A stretch of DNA of 64,000 bases from assembly GCA_951813525.2 (NCBI GenBank), contig CATOTJ020000002.1, positions 1,736,001 to 1,800,000 on the forward strand. Direction: 5' to 3'. Positions 17,784-27,601 of this stretch are shown here, one piece after another. The stretch is from Thermohalobaculum sp951813525 (GTDB lineage: Bacteria > Pseudomonadota > Alphaproteobacteria > Rhodobacterales > Rhodobacteraceae). Every line of letters begins with the position of its first letter. The first letter of the stretch is position 1. The notes beneath the pieces are model-generated. The model did not search any database, had not been told where the DNA came from, and saw only the letters and a program-made list of their open reading frames with translations. Both the position numbers and the translations under genes were made by a program.

Positions 17784-18758
17784 TTACGCACTGCCCACCG
17801 CGCCAGAGCGGGCACGCCGCGCCTCGGACGGGCGCGTGCCGAAGGCGCGTTGATAGGCCATGGCGAAATGCGAGCCGGACGAGAAACCTGCCAGACCCGC
17901 AACTTCGAGCGTCGGCAGGTTTGTGTGGAGCAACAGATCCCGCGCCTTTTCCAGCCGGAGACGGCGATAAAACTTGGCCGGTGCCGCATCCAGATGGGCG
18001 TTGAACAGACGTTCCATGCGGCGAAGGTTCAGCCCGGCAAGCGAGGCCAGTTCATCCATTCGCAGCGGTTCCTCGATATTTGTCAGCATCAGATCGACAG
18101 CCGCCTGAAGGGGGGCAGGCAAGTTCTCCAACCGCTCCAGTTCGCCCGGGCGCTGATGGATCCGTGCATTTCTTATCCGGTCGATTTGAAACTGATTGCC
18201 AACCGAGCGCGAAAGCCCCGTGCCGTGATCGCGCTCGATCAGATGGAGCATCATGTCCATTCCGGTGATCCCGCCCGATCCGGTCCAGCGGTCGCGGTCG
18301 ATGACATAGAGACCGGGAGACGTTTCCAGCTCGGGAAATTCCTCGGCAAAGGCCGGTTGGAATTCCCAATGGATTGTCGAGGCATATCCTTCCAGCAGAC
18401 CGGCGCGGGCCAGTATTAGGGTTCCGGCGCTCAGGGATCCGACAATCACGCTCTGGCGCGCGATCCTTTGCAATCCGGCATTCAGCCGACTGCGATAGGG
18501 CGGATCGGCGTCAAGACCGGCGCAGACGAACAGAAAATCGGTCGCACCCGGAGCCGCCAACGATCCTTCGACTGATATTGTCATCCCGTTCGACGCGGTC
18601 AGCGGTCCGCCATCATGACTGATCAGACGCCATTGATAGGCGTCGCGGCCCAGCAACCGGTTGGCCGCCCGCAACGGCTCGATCGCCGAGGCGACAGACA
18701 ACATCGAAAAGGCTTCGATCAGCAGGAAAGTTACGACTGTGGTGCGCTCATCGCTCAT
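17784..18758 (-). CDS. GlxA-type AraC family transcriptional regulator
   Basis: 324 residues: an N-terminal DJ-1/PfpI-like domain (about 8-180) and a C-terminal AraC double helix-turn-helix (about 220-318), with MDELASLAGLNLRRMERLF and FSSGSHFAMAYQRAFGTRP. The PfpI nucleophile elbow reads VGSLSAGTLILARAGLL with Ser where many members have Cys, so no hydrolase activity is expected. GlxA-group regulators often sense quaternary amines or arginine-type metabolites; the ligand here is unknown. It lies upstream of amtB in the same direction. Confidence 0.9.
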   Translation of the reverse strand: MSDERTTVVTFLLIEAFSMLSVASAIEPLRAANRLLGRDAYQWRLISHDGGPLTASNGMTISVEGSLAAPGATDFLFVCAGLDADPPYRSRLNAGLQRIARQSVIVGSLSAGTLILARAGLLEGYASTIHWEFQPAFAEEFPELETSPGLYVIDRDRWTGSGGITGMDMMLHLIERDHGTGLSRSVGNQFQIDRIRNARIHQRPGELERLENLPAPLQAAVDLMLTNIEEPLRMDELASLAGLNLRRMERLFNAHLDAAPAKFYRRLRLEKARDLLLHTNLPTLEVAGLAGFSSGSHFAMAYQRAFGTRPSEARRARSGAVGSA

Positions 18759-19066
18759 AGGGCGCGACTATGTCGGTTTTTGGGATGGATTCGCGACAAA
18801 AAAGTGGGGCCGACCGATTTTCGGGGCGCAACGGCGGCCTCGAATGCCAGAGACCGCATTTTACACTCGCCGCTTTGCCCGACCGAGTGGCCGATCCGCC
18901 ACCGGCCCCACAATTTCGTGACCGGAAAGGCAACGGATTGTTCGTGGCACGGCGTTGAACCATCACCAGGCCGAAATACCGGTCGGGCAGCAAACGGGTT
19001 GCAAGAATCCCCCTCCCTGCAATCCGCCCCCCTTCGCCACCAGGTGAAGGGGGAAGCTGCCGGGGA
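18759..19066. other. Intergenic stretch with a GC hairpin; no gene seen
   Basis: No convincing coding frame on either strand. The one clear structure is an 11-bp stem at 19028-19053 (CCCCCTTCGCC with GGTGAAGGGGG, loop ACCA, one G-U pair), 14 bases beyond the truB stop. It may end the truB transcript, but no U-tract follows it on the minus strand. Confidence 0.5.
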
Positions 19067-19984
19067 TCAGACGGTTTGCGGATCTAATACGAAGACCCGG
19101 CTGGGATGCAGCATTCCACCGCGATAGGTCACGATCGCAATTGGTTGGCCATCGCAACACGCCCAGGCTTCGTCGCCATATTCCAGATCGGTATATGTGA
19201 CTGGCGCAGGATTGCCGTTTTTAAGCCTGCTCGCCTCTTGCAGTCGGATTTGAACCTTCGGCAGATCGACGAGGCCTGCCTCCAACGGAAGTAGAAGGTC
19301 GTCACCACCGGTTTCGCGAATGCCATCAAGTTGGTCGAACCCGATGGCCCTGTCGAAAGTGAACCCGCCCGATTTCGTCCGCCGCAAATCCGACACATGC
19401 CCCCCGCAACCAAGCGCAGATCCAAGATCGCGGGCAATCGAACGCACATACCCGCCCTTGCCGCAAACAAGCTCCAACTCGACATGATCAGGGTCGGGCC
19501 GGGCGATGAACGCGAGGCTTTCGACCCAAAGCGGGCGGGCCGCCAGATCCATTTCGACCCCGTCGCGGGCCAGATCATAGGCCCGATCGCCCGCAACTTT
19601 CACGGCTGAAAACTGTGGTGGAACCTGTTCGATCTCTCCGATGAACTGGGTCAATGCGGCCTGGATTGCATCATCGGTCGGGCGGACATCTGTGGACGCG
19701 ATGATCTCACCTTCCGCGTCATCGGTGCTGGTCTGTTGACCCATGCGAACGGTGAAGAGATAAGTCTTCAATCCGTCCTGCGCGATTGCAACAGTCTTCG
19801 TCGCTTCGCCAAAGGCAATGGCCAGCAAGCCGGTCGCAAGCGGGTCGAGGGTTCCGGCATGACCTGCCTTCTTAGCCTGAAACGCCCAGCGCGCCTTGTT
19901 GACGACGGCGGTCGACGTGATGCCTGAAGGTTTGTCGATGATCAGCCAGCCATGCAAAGGCCGACCGCGGCGTTTCCGAGCCAT
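19067..19984 (-). CDS. truB: tRNA pseudouridine55 synthase TruB
   Basis: Isomerises U55 to pseudouridine in the T-loop of tRNAs. 305 residues. Motif I is LHGWLIIDKPSGITST and motif II holds the catalytic Asp47 in GHAGTLDPLATGLL; the RNA-binding segments VPPQFSAVKVAGDRAYDLAR and GKGGYVRSIARDLG follow. It is not flanked by rbfA or rpsO as in many bacteria, so it appears to be a single-gene unit. Confidence 0.96.
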   Translation of the reverse strand: MARKRRGRPLHGWLIIDKPSGITSTAVVNKARWAFQAKKAGHAGTLDPLATGLLAIAFGEATKTVAIAQDGLKTYLFTVRMGQQTSTDDAEGEIIASTDVRPTDDAIQAALTQFIGEIEQVPPQFSAVKVAGDRAYDLARDGVEMDLAARPLWVESLAFIARPDPDHVELELVCGKGGYVRSIARDLGSALGCGGHVSDLRRTKSGGFTFDRAIGFDQLDGIRETGGDDLLLPLEAGLVDLPKVQIRLQEASRLKNGNPAPVTYTDLEYGDEAWACCDGQPIAIVTYRGGMLHPSRVFVLDPQTV

Positions 19985-20062
19985 GGGAGCACCTTGGTTC
20001 GCGTTGAGGGCGCGCTGATATCAGGATGGCATGGATGGAGCAACGGCCTATAGCGGTAGATA

Positions 20063-22141
20063 TCAGCGCCCTTCGCGCATCCAGCCGACCAACAACAGCA
20101 GTCCAATCGCCAGCGCCGCCAGCCATGCGGGCATTAACGGCGTCAGGCGAACGCCGGTGACGCGGTAAGCCTCCCGCGCTTCCAAGCCGATCCAGCCGCG
20201 CCCACCTGCCCGGCGGTCTTCGGCCACGGCCCGGACGGCAGGCATCCCGTCGGCCAACCAGCGGCTGGAACCGCGGGTGGCTTCGATCAAGCTTGCCAAT
20301 ATTTCTTCGGTCGCCAGGGGATTTTTGTATTCGGCGGGGCTCGGCGGGCCGACCGCGGCAACCGCGCTGGCTTCGCCATCGCCCAGCCGCCACAATCCCT
20401 CCGCCGCCCCTTCGATGATGGCCTGCCATCGTCCGGGCGCGACCTGTTCATAGCGCACGGCGTCTGTGTTTTGACCGTCGGGCGAGATGGCCTGCACGGA
20501 ATCGGGGCCTTCCTCGGACAGAGACCGGCGCTCGATCAGGATGCGGTCGCCGTCGACTTTCGCGAAGAGGGCCTCTTCCTCAAGCTCCGGTTCCTTCATC
20601 AGCCAATGGGCAACGCGGCGCAATAAATCGGCCTGCGGGCCGCCACCGTCATAGCCACGCGACCAGAGCCAGGCGTGATCAGAAGCAAGCAGCGCCACGC
20701 GGCCTTCGCCGACGCGGTCGAGCATCAGAAGCGGCATCTCCTCGGCTCCCTGCATGACGATCGAGCCCGAGCGCGGCGTTACCTCGATCTGGCGCAGCCA
20801 ACGCCCCCAGGCCGGATCGCCCGCGGGGGCGTGCAAACCCGCAGTGACAGGGTGGCGCTGTCCCAGATCGGTCACGCGCGGCAGAAACGGGGCCTCTATC
20901 ACCGAAACCGCGGGCTCTGCCGGAAGCACCTCTGAAAGCGGAGTGTTGTAGAGGCTCTCGGCCCCGGCAAAGGCCGGACCGGACGCCACCAGAATCGCGC
21001 CGCCGCCCCGAACATAGCGCGCGACATTGGCCAGATAGCCGGACGAAAGCACCCCGCGCCAACGATAGCGGTCAAAAACGATCAGATCGAAGCCGGTGAT
21101 TTTCTCAAGGAACAGCTCGCGCGTCGGGAATGCGATCAACGACAACTCACCGACGGGGGTACCGTCCTGTTTCGAAGGGGGGCGCAGAATAGTGAAATGG
21201 ATCAGTTCTACTGTCGGATCGGATTTCAGCAGATCGCGCCATGTCCGCCCGCCGGGATGCGGTTCGCCGGACACGAGCAAGACCCGCAATCGATCGCGCA
21301 CGCCGTTCACCGTCAGAATGATCCGGTTGTTCCGCGTCGTCATCTCGTCCGGATGCGGAAGGATCTGGATATCGACAACCGTCGGCCCACCGTGCTCGAT
21401 CTTGATATCGAGATCGTTGATGTTTCCAAGATCCAGCAATACCGGGCGCGGAATACCGCCGTCGATTGCGACGGTCGCCGTGACCCGTTCGCCCAGGTTG
21501 GCCGGTTTCTGGCCTAGTGCATCGGCCTGCAATTGGAATGTCACCGATTCGCCGACAATCCCGTAAGCAGGCGCAGTTTCCAGGCCAAGCCGCAGATCGA
21601 ACGCCTGTTTTTCACCCGCAATAATAGCGTGGACCGGTGCCGGGAAGGTTTCGATCCGGTTCTGATCGTGGATCTGACCGTCGGTCAGCAGCATTGCACC
21701 TGCGATTTGCCCGGGAGAGACACGGGCAGATGCTTCGTCCAATGCAGTCAGCAGCCGGGTTCCGCGGTCGCTCTCGCCGTCCTGGTCGCCGACTTCAACC
21801 GTGATCAACTCGAACGGAGCGTTTGGCTTGCTGATGTCCGCCACACCGTCGGACATCGCCTTGACGGCAGCCACGATCTGCGCGCGACGATCTTCCAAAT
21901 CGGTCGACGCCGAGCGGTCGACAACCAGGAACGCGACATTCGGCAGGCCATCGCGTTCCTCTTGACGCAATTGCGGTCCGGCGAGCGCCAGGATCAGGAC
22001 GCAGAAAGCGAGTAGACGAAGCCACCAGCCGGAAAGCCGGAAAAAAAGCGCGGCGGCAACGCCAGCAACCGCGGCGGCGGCAAGGATCCAGATAAGCGTC
22101 CACGGCAGAAGTGGCACGAAACTGATGTTCAGGTCGCCCAT
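20063..22141 (-). CDS. Membrane protein with glutamine-amidotransferase-like and VWA-like regions (moxR operon)
   Basis: 692 residues: three N-terminal hydrophobic spans (about 10-60), a VWA-like stretch starting VAFLVVDRSASTDLEDRRAQ, a beta-rich middle, then a class I glutamine-amidotransferase-like domain (about 280-480; VRGGGAILVASGPAFAG) in which the nucleophile Cys is not evident, and one C-terminal span (MPAWLAALAIGLLLLVGW). This architecture is the usual last gene of alphaproteobacterial moxR-DUF58-DUF4159 operons. The gap to the upstream gene is 9 bases. Role inferred: envelope complex assembled or remodelled by MoxR. Confidence 0.75.
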   Translation of the reverse strand: MGDLNISFVPLLPWTLIWILAAAAVAGVAAALFFRLSGWWLRLLAFCVLILALAGPQLRQEERDGLPNVAFLVVDRSASTDLEDRRAQIVAAVKAMSDGVADISKPNAPFELITVEVGDQDGESDRGTRLLTALDEASARVSPGQIAGAMLLTDGQIHDQNRIETFPAPVHAIIAGEKQAFDLRLGLETAPAYGIVGESVTFQLQADALGQKPANLGERVTATVAIDGGIPRPVLLDLGNINDLDIKIEHGGPTVVDIQILPHPDEMTTRNNRIILTVNGVRDRLRVLLVSGEPHPGGRTWRDLLKSDPTVELIHFTILRPPSKQDGTPVGELSLIAFPTRELFLEKITGFDLIVFDRYRWRGVLSSGYLANVARYVRGGGAILVASGPAFAGAESLYNTPLSEVLPAEPAVSVIEAPFLPRVTDLGQRHPVTAGLHAPAGDPAWGRWLRQIEVTPRSGSIVMQGAEEMPLLMLDRVGEGRVALLASDHAWLWSRGYDGGGPQADLLRRVAHWLMKEPELEEEALFAKVDGDRILIERRSLSEEGPDSVQAISPDGQNTDAVRYEQVAPGRWQAIIEGAAEGLWRLGDGEASAVAAVGPPSPAEYKNPLATEEILASLIEATRGSSRWLADGMPAVRAVAEDRRAGGRGWIGLEAREAYRVTGVRLTPLMPAWLAALAIGLLLLVGWMREGR

Positions 22142-22150
22142 GTTCTGCTC

Positions 22151-24967
22151 CTACTGCCCCAGCCGCTTCAGAACGGCAGGGGCGTGAACCTGATCGGATT
22201 TGTAGTTGCCGGTCAGTGCATACATCACTGCATTAACGCCGAAGCGGATCGCCATTTCACGCTGCCGGTCGCCGGGACGCCCGACCGGAAACATTGGATA
22301 CCCGCGCTCGTCGATTGCCCAGGCTGCAGCCCAATCGCCCGAGCCGACGATCACCGGCGAGACATTGTCATCGATGCGATCGAATTTCGGGATATCTGCG
22401 TTCTCCGGACTGTCGTGTTCGCCGGATGGCGCGGCCTCGGCCCAGATCCGCGCACCGCGCCAACGCCCAGGAAAGGAATTGAGCAGATAAAAGGTCCGGG
22501 TCAGAACATGATCTTTGTCGACCGGCGCCAAGGGCGGCAGGTTCAAAGCACGGGCGATTTCCCGCATCTGGACAGCCGAAGCGCCGCCAAACCCGGATGT
22601 GCCGTTCTGGGTATCGATGATCAACATTCCGCCCTGCTGAAGGTATCTGTTCAACGCCTCCAGCGCTTTGCGGGACGGCAGGGCTTCGGCCACCAGCGGC
22701 ATATAAAGCACCGGATAGAAGGCCAGTGCGTCGGTTTCAGCATTCACGCCGACCGGCGGGCCAGGTTCGATGGCGGTGCGCAGCGTCAATTCAAAACCCA
22801 GTCCCGCGACGCCGCGTTCGCTGATAGTGTCGATCCGGGAATTGCCTGTTTTTACAAAGCCAAGCGTCGTCTCGGCAGTTGCGGAAACGGCCGCTGCCGG
22901 AACCTCTGTTTCATCAGACTGCGCCGATGCATCCGGCGCCGGCAGGATTAACAGCGCCGCGACAGCCGCCGCCGCCGCTACGCCGCGCGACCCCATGCGG
23001 CCAGAGACAATCAATGTGCCCAGAATATCGAGCAGCACCAGGATCACAGCCAACGCCAGCAGCCAGGGGCCATAGCGTTCCGCTTCAACACCGCCCAGTG
23101 TTTCGACGACGGCTGCTGTCGGCGCATCCGGAAACGGTTTCAATTCGGCATCGGGCGGGGTCAGGTTAATCACAACGCTTTCCGCCTCTCCCGCTTCTGT
23201 GGCCGTCCGGTTCGCGCGTTGATAGATGCCGGGAGGCAGGTCCGGGCCAGCCGCGCCTTCGGCAATCCGCTCACCCGCCACGGCTTCATCCCGATCAGTG
23301 ACCGCGCGCGGGGCACCGAAGGCCGCCATCAACAGATCGGCGCGCCAGACCGTGTCCTTCAGATTCTCGGAGTCCGGCAATCCGGCCGAGCGACCCGGCG
23401 CCAAAGTCATAAGACGGCCAAGCATTTCAACAAAAAGACCGGACAGCGGCAGCGATGACCATTCGGCATCGGCAGCGACATGAAACAAAACAACCTGCCC
23501 CGCTTCACGCCGGGCCGCTGTCACCAAGGGCGTGCCGTCATCCAGCGACGCCCAGACTTTACCGGCGAGGTCGGGCGAAGGTTCGGCCAGGACCTGGGTT
23601 CGAACATCGACCTCCTCCGGCGTCTCCAACCCGCGGAACGGGCTGTTGCGGGTGAACGGCCCCAATGCGCGCGGGGTCGACCATGCAAGCGCCCCACCAA
23701 GCACACGGCCACCGCGCCGTAGCCGGACGGGCAGCAGCGGATCATCGATATTGAGCGACCCGAACCCCTGTGCCCCGATCGAAGCGGCAAGGCGCGGTCC
23801 GGCAAATCGGATCAGCAAACCGCCCTCCTCGACCCATTCGGTCAGAAGTGTCCGCTCTTCCTCGGGCATGTCGGCATAGTCAGACAGAACAATGACCGCG
23901 GGATCCGCGGCTACAGCAGCGCTCAGGTCGCCGCGGACAATGTCGGCCCATGGCGCCAACGCCTTCTCAATATAGTGTGTCGCCGAGGTTAAAGTGGTCA
24001 CAGGGCCTGCTTCTGCGCCTGCGACCAGGCCGACTTTCACTCGCCGGATCGCACCATCGGCAAAGGCAGCGCCTCCGGCAGAGGGCCGGTCAGCCAAAAC
24101 GATCCGGGTCACGCTGCCCTGCAATTCCGGCGGCAGATCGAATGTGAATGTGGCGCGTCCATCGGCTTCGGTTTCCACGTTCGCAACCGCGATCCTGCGT
24201 TCGCCACCCTCTTCGGTTCGGGCAAAGGCAACAATTTGTGCCGGACCGAGTGCGCCGGTCGTGATGACGTCGGCGGTCAGCAAACCGTCCTCCAGTCGCG
24301 GGGAAGTCAGGGCAAACGCGGGTGCATCAGCCGTGACAAGGCGCAATGGGCCAAATCCGCTTACGGTCGCAAGCAGATCTTCGGTTCCGTCGCGGGAAAG
24401 GCCATCGTGAAACCAGATCGTCTCGCCGATATCGCGCGGGTCAGCGGCCAGTTTTTCCGCCATGAAAGCATGGCGCGGCGCCCATGGTTGCGGTTCCAAC
24501 GACGCAAGGATTTTTCGAGCCTCGTCTGCCGCAAGAATGGCCGGCACATCTTCGATTGACGCAGGCCACAAGATCACTGCTCGGTTGTTCTGGGTGGCTT
24601 CGTCCAAAACCGCGCGCGCCGTCGTGATGCGTTGATCCCATTCCGGTGCGCTGGCCCAGCCTTGATCCATGATGATCAACAAGGGGCCAGAGCGATTGGC
24701 GAGACGCTCGGTCAGGTTGGCAACCGGCTGGCTGAGGCCGATGAGCGCGGCCGCGATGGCCAGACAGCGTAACAACAATAGCCACCAGGGCGTTTTATCC
24801 GATTGGCGTTCTTCATCCTCCAGCCCAAGCAGCAGGCGCACCCCGGGAAAGGTCTGGGTGCGCGGGCTGGGCGGGATGGCGCGCAAGAGCCACCACAGGA
24901 TCGGCAGCGCGATCAGACCGGCCAGGATCCACGGGTTCAGGAAAGAAAGCGCACCGAGCGAGAGCAT
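22151..24967 (-). CDS. BatA-like and DUF4159-domain membrane protein
   Basis: 938 residues. The N-terminus is the BatA aerotolerance-type membrane region (LGALSFLNPWILAGLIALP and WWLLLLRCLAIAAALIGLSQ). A long periplasmic part with VWA-like and amidotransferase-like folds follows, a further span near 660-680 (WLLALAVILVLLDILGTLI), a segment resembling a second signal/anchor (AAAAAVAALLILPAPDASAQ) and a C-terminal DUF4159 domain (about 710-935; GGMLIIDTQNG). The start overlaps the DUF58 stop (TGATG). Works with the flanking MoxR-type operon; the biochemical role is not established. Confidence 0.8.
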   Translation of the reverse strand: MLSLGALSFLNPWILAGLIALPILWWLLRAIPPSPRTQTFPGVRLLLGLEDEERQSDKTPWWLLLLRCLAIAAALIGLSQPVANLTERLANRSGPLLIIMDQGWASAPEWDQRITTARAVLDEATQNNRAVILWPASIEDVPAILAADEARKILASLEPQPWAPRHAFMAEKLAADPRDIGETIWFHDGLSRDGTEDLLATVSGFGPLRLVTADAPAFALTSPRLEDGLLTADVITTGALGPAQIVAFARTEEGGERRIAVANVETEADGRATFTFDLPPELQGSVTRIVLADRPSAGGAAFADGAIRRVKVGLVAGAEAGPVTTLTSATHYIEKALAPWADIVRGDLSAAVAADPAVIVLSDYADMPEEERTLLTEWVEEGGLLIRFAGPRLAASIGAQGFGSLNIDDPLLPVRLRRGGRVLGGALAWSTPRALGPFTRNSPFRGLETPEEVDVRTQVLAEPSPDLAGKVWASLDDGTPLVTAARREAGQVVLFHVAADAEWSSLPLSGLFVEMLGRLMTLAPGRSAGLPDSENLKDTVWRADLLMAAFGAPRAVTDRDEAVAGERIAEGAAGPDLPPGIYQRANRTATEAGEAESVVINLTPPDAELKPFPDAPTAAVVETLGGVEAERYGPWLLALAVILVLLDILGTLIVSGRMGSRGVAAAAAVAALLILPAPDASAQSDETEVPAAAVSATAETTLGFVKTGNSRIDTISERGVAGLGFELTLRTAIEPGPPVGVNAETDALAFYPVLYMPLVAEALPSRKALEALNRYLQQGGMLIIDTQNGTSGFGGASAVQMREIARALNLPPLAPVDKDHVLTRTFYLLNSFPGRWRGARIWAEAAPSGEHDSPENADIPKFDRIDDNVSPVIVGSGDWAAAWAIDERGYPMFPVGRPGDRQREMAIRFGVNAVMYALTGNYKSDQVHAPAVLKRLGQ

Positions 24968-25851
24968 CAGGTTCCCCCGAGAATGGCGTGCAGCCGGACC
25001 AGCGCCTTGCGCGGGCTTTCGTCGGTGCGATGGACGATGATCTGCCAGTTCGACCGTGTGGCGACGGCGGCCAGATCCTCTCGCCGCTCTGCCAAGCGCG
25101 CCAGATAGGCCTGGCGCAGGCCCTTTGCCTCGTCGGTTTCGTGGCGAACGGCCTTGGCAACCGATTCGAACCGGGTGCGGCCCGCAAAGGGAAACTCCAT
25201 CTCGACCGGATCCAGGATCATCACAAAAATACCACCTGTTCCCTGCCCCGCCGCATTCAGCAGTGCCGGAAATATCGCGTCGCGCGGCCCCATGAAGTCC
25301 GAAAAGAACACCGCCTTGCCCGCCTTGGGCAATTCTGTCACGGGCGGCGCCCCATAATCCGGCGGATTTTGAGTCTCGGCGTTCAAAAGGGCAGCCACAT
25401 GCATAAGCTGAGTCTCACCCGTGCGCGGACGCTCGGCTTCGGTGCCCAGCAGGCCAAAGCGTTCGGCGCCGCGGTTGAGCAGAACCGCGGTCGAGAGAGA
25501 CAGGAGCCGGGCACGGTCACCCTTCGTCCATTCGAGATCGTCCGATTTGAAGTCCATGGCACGCGCGCGGTCGCACCAGATCAGAACGCTCTCGGCTGCC
25601 TCCCACTCTGTTTCCCGCACATAGAGCCGGTCTGACCGGGCCGAGCGGCGCCAGTCGATCTGGCCCAGATTGTCGCCCGGCTGCGCCGCGCGGTATTGCC
25701 AGAATGTCTCGCCCTGCCCCGCCCTGCGGCGGCCATGAACACCGATGGCGAGGGTCGCGACCAGGCGTTCCGCTTCCACCAATAACGGCGGCAGCGCGCC
25801 CGAGATCTTTTCCGCATCACGGCGGAGGAGGCCTGCGCGGGGTTCTGTCAT
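24967..25851 (-). CDS. DUF58 domain-containing protein
   Basis: 294 residues, cytosolic. The DUF58 signature is clear: GRRRAGQGETFWQYRAAQPGDN followed by IDWRRSARSDRLYVRE and WCDRARAMDF. This VWA-related family almost always accompanies MoxR ATPases. It is translationally coupled to the downstream BatA-like gene. A 145-base gap separates it from the small gene upstream, so a secondary promoter could lie there. Confidence 0.9.
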   Translation of the reverse strand: MTEPRAGLLRRDAEKISGALPPLLVEAERLVATLAIGVHGRRRAGQGETFWQYRAAQPGDNLGQIDWRRSARSDRLYVRETEWEAAESVLIWCDRARAMDFKSDDLEWTKGDRARLLSLSTAVLLNRGAERFGLLGTEAERPRTGETQLMHVAALLNAETQNPPDYGAPPVTELPKAGKAVFFSDFMGPRDAIFPALLNAAGQGTGGIFVMILDPVEMEFPFAGRTRFESVAKAVRHETDEAKGLRQAYLARLAERREDLAAVATRSNWQIIVHRTDESPRKALVRLHAILGGT

Positions 25852-25996
25852 TTGGGAAGACCTCTACTACTGGGCCGCAAACATCTCAGCCCTCCCGCTC
25901 GACCGAAAGGCGAGGCAGCATCCGACCGACCCGCGCAGGCTCTTTGCTGCCCCCCTGCCCCAGGCGGTGTCTTTGATTCGTGTTTCAGCCGATCGA

Positions 25997-26515
25997 TCAT
26001 TTCGATCCATCTGAAGGTGTAGCAGCCACGTGCAGGATCGGTCCAAGCGGCGGCTCGGATAAAAGCAATATGACGATCCCATAGCCGTTCTGATGGTAAC
26101 CCCATATCGGCTCGCCGCCCTCATCCGATTGGATGTTCCAAGAACGATCGCCGATCGCCCTTTCAACAGCACCCGACAACGGAGCCGCGAGCGCAGTGAT
26201 GCTGTTTAGGGGTGCTCGGACCATGCAACTCAGAGAATTGTGATCGCCCTTTAGCACCGAAGCAAGAACGAGCCGATCATCTGATTTGTAGAGCGCGTCG
26301 CCGATCCTTTTGAGGCCGTGGGAACGAAAAACATCACTGGCGCCATTGAAGAGCGGTAAGGTTTCAAGGCATCCGCGTTCGAACACCGTGATTGGAAACG
26401 TTTCGCCCGCTTCAGCATCAATCGAGGGGGAAATACCGACGAACGCGAGGCTCAGAAAGACCGCCTGCAAGAAACCCCGTCCGCCCCGCCAAAATATTGC
26501 GAGTTCGAACCTCAC
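25997..26515 (-). CDS. Small exported hypothetical protein inserted in the moxR operon
   Basis: 172 residues, not recognised. A GTG start overlaps the moxR stop by 4 bases (GTGA). Residues about 8-36 form a hydrophobic signal segment (GFLQAVFLSLAFVGISPSI, then DAEAG), and the mature part contains two Cys (ERGCLETLPLF and SLSCMVRAPL) that could form a disulfide. No domain seen. The gene lies between moxR and DUF58, where most related operons have nothing, and is probably a lineage-specific partner of the envelope complex. Confidence 0.6.
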   Translation of the reverse strand: MRFELAIFWRGGRGFLQAVFLSLAFVGISPSIDAEAGETFPITVFERGCLETLPLFNGASDVFRSHGLKRIGDALYKSDDRLVLASVLKGDHNSLSCMVRAPLNSITALAAPLSGAVERAIGDRSWNIQSDEGGEPIWGYHQNGYGIVILLLSEPPLGPILHVAATPSDGSK

Positions 26516-27507
26516 GCCGCGTCCGCCATCCGCTGTCCGGCTATCAATTGCTCGATCACACCTGCAATCGACGCCCCTTCGGCGCGGGCGGCAAAGCTCA
26601 GCGCCATCCGGTGGGTCAGGGCGGCGGGGGCCAGGGCAATCACGTCATCCATTGTGGGGGCCAATCGCCCATCCAGCAATGCGCGGGCGCGGCAGGCCAA
26701 CATCAGGGCCTGGGCCGCGCGGGGGCCGGGGCCCCAGGCGAGGCGGGTGCGGGCAATGTCTGCAGCGTCCGGACCATCTGGGCGGGCCGAGCGAACAAGC
26801 GACAGGATCGCCTCGACCACGCTTTCGCCGACGGGCATTGCGCGGACGGTTTGTTGCATGGCGATCAGGGTCGGAGCATCCAGAACCTGGGCAGATTCCG
26901 CTTCCTCGACACCTGTCGTCGCGATCAGGATGTCGCGTTCTTCATCGCGATCAGGGTAACCGACATCGATTTGCAGAAGGAAGCGGTCGAGTTGCGCCTC
27001 GGGCAGCGGGTATGTGCCCTCCTGCTCGATCGGGTTTTGTGTGGCCAGGACATGAAAGGGTTCTTCCAGCCGCCGGTTTTCGCCTGCGACCGTGACCACA
27101 TGCTCTTGCATGGCCTGCAACAGGGCTGATTGGGTGCGGGGGCTGGCGCGGTTGATCTCGTCGGCCATCAATAGCTGGGTGAAGATAGGCCCTTCGATGA
27201 ATTTAAAGGCGCGTCCGCCGTCGGGGCCGTCCTCCAGCACCTCGGACCCTAGAATATCGGCGGGCATCAGGTCGGGCGTGAACTGGATGCGGTTGGCCCC
27301 AAGGCCAAGGACAGTCCCCAGCGTTTCGACCAACCGGGTTTTGGCCAGGCCCGGCACACCGACCAGAAGCGCATGGCCACCAGAGAGAATTGCTGTCAGG
27401 CTGAGCGAGACGACATCGTCCTGACCGATGATACGCTTGGCAATCTCGGCACGGACCTGCGCGAGACGTTCGCCTGCTTGTTCGATATCGGCGACGGGGT
27501 CAGTCAT
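26512..27507 (-). CDS. MoxR-family AAA+ ATPase
   Basis: 331 residues, cytosolic chaperone-like ATPase. Walker A is GGHALLVGVPGLAKTRLVE, Walker B and the following region read LLMADEINRASPRTQSALLQA, and sensor 1 is HVLATQNPIEQEGTYPLPEAQ followed by LDRFLLQID. MoxR proteins act with VWA/DUF58 partners to mature or insert cofactors into envelope complexes. It heads the minus-strand operon 27507-20063 and is divergent from the DUF1285 gene with a 94-base promoter region. Confidence 0.93.
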   Translation of the reverse strand: MTDPVADIEQAGERLAQVRAEIAKRIIGQDDVVSLSLTAILSGGHALLVGVPGLAKTRLVETLGTVLGLGANRIQFTPDLMPADILGSEVLEDGPDGGRAFKFIEGPIFTQLLMADEINRASPRTQSALLQAMQEHVVTVAGENRRLEEPFHVLATQNPIEQEGTYPLPEAQLDRFLLQIDVGYPDRDEERDILIATTGVEEAESAQVLDAPTLIAMQQTVRAMPVGESVVEAILSLVRSARPDGPDAADIARTRLAWGPGPRAAQALMLACRARALLDGRLAPTMDDVIALAPAALTHRMALSFAARAEGASIAGVIEQLIAGQRMADAA

Positions 27508-27601
27508 AAACGGTTCTCCGGTTGACGCGGTTAGATTTGGCTCGACAGATTACACTACATATGGCGCAAAGCTGAAAGCCAAGGATCGAAGGGTAACAAA
27601 A

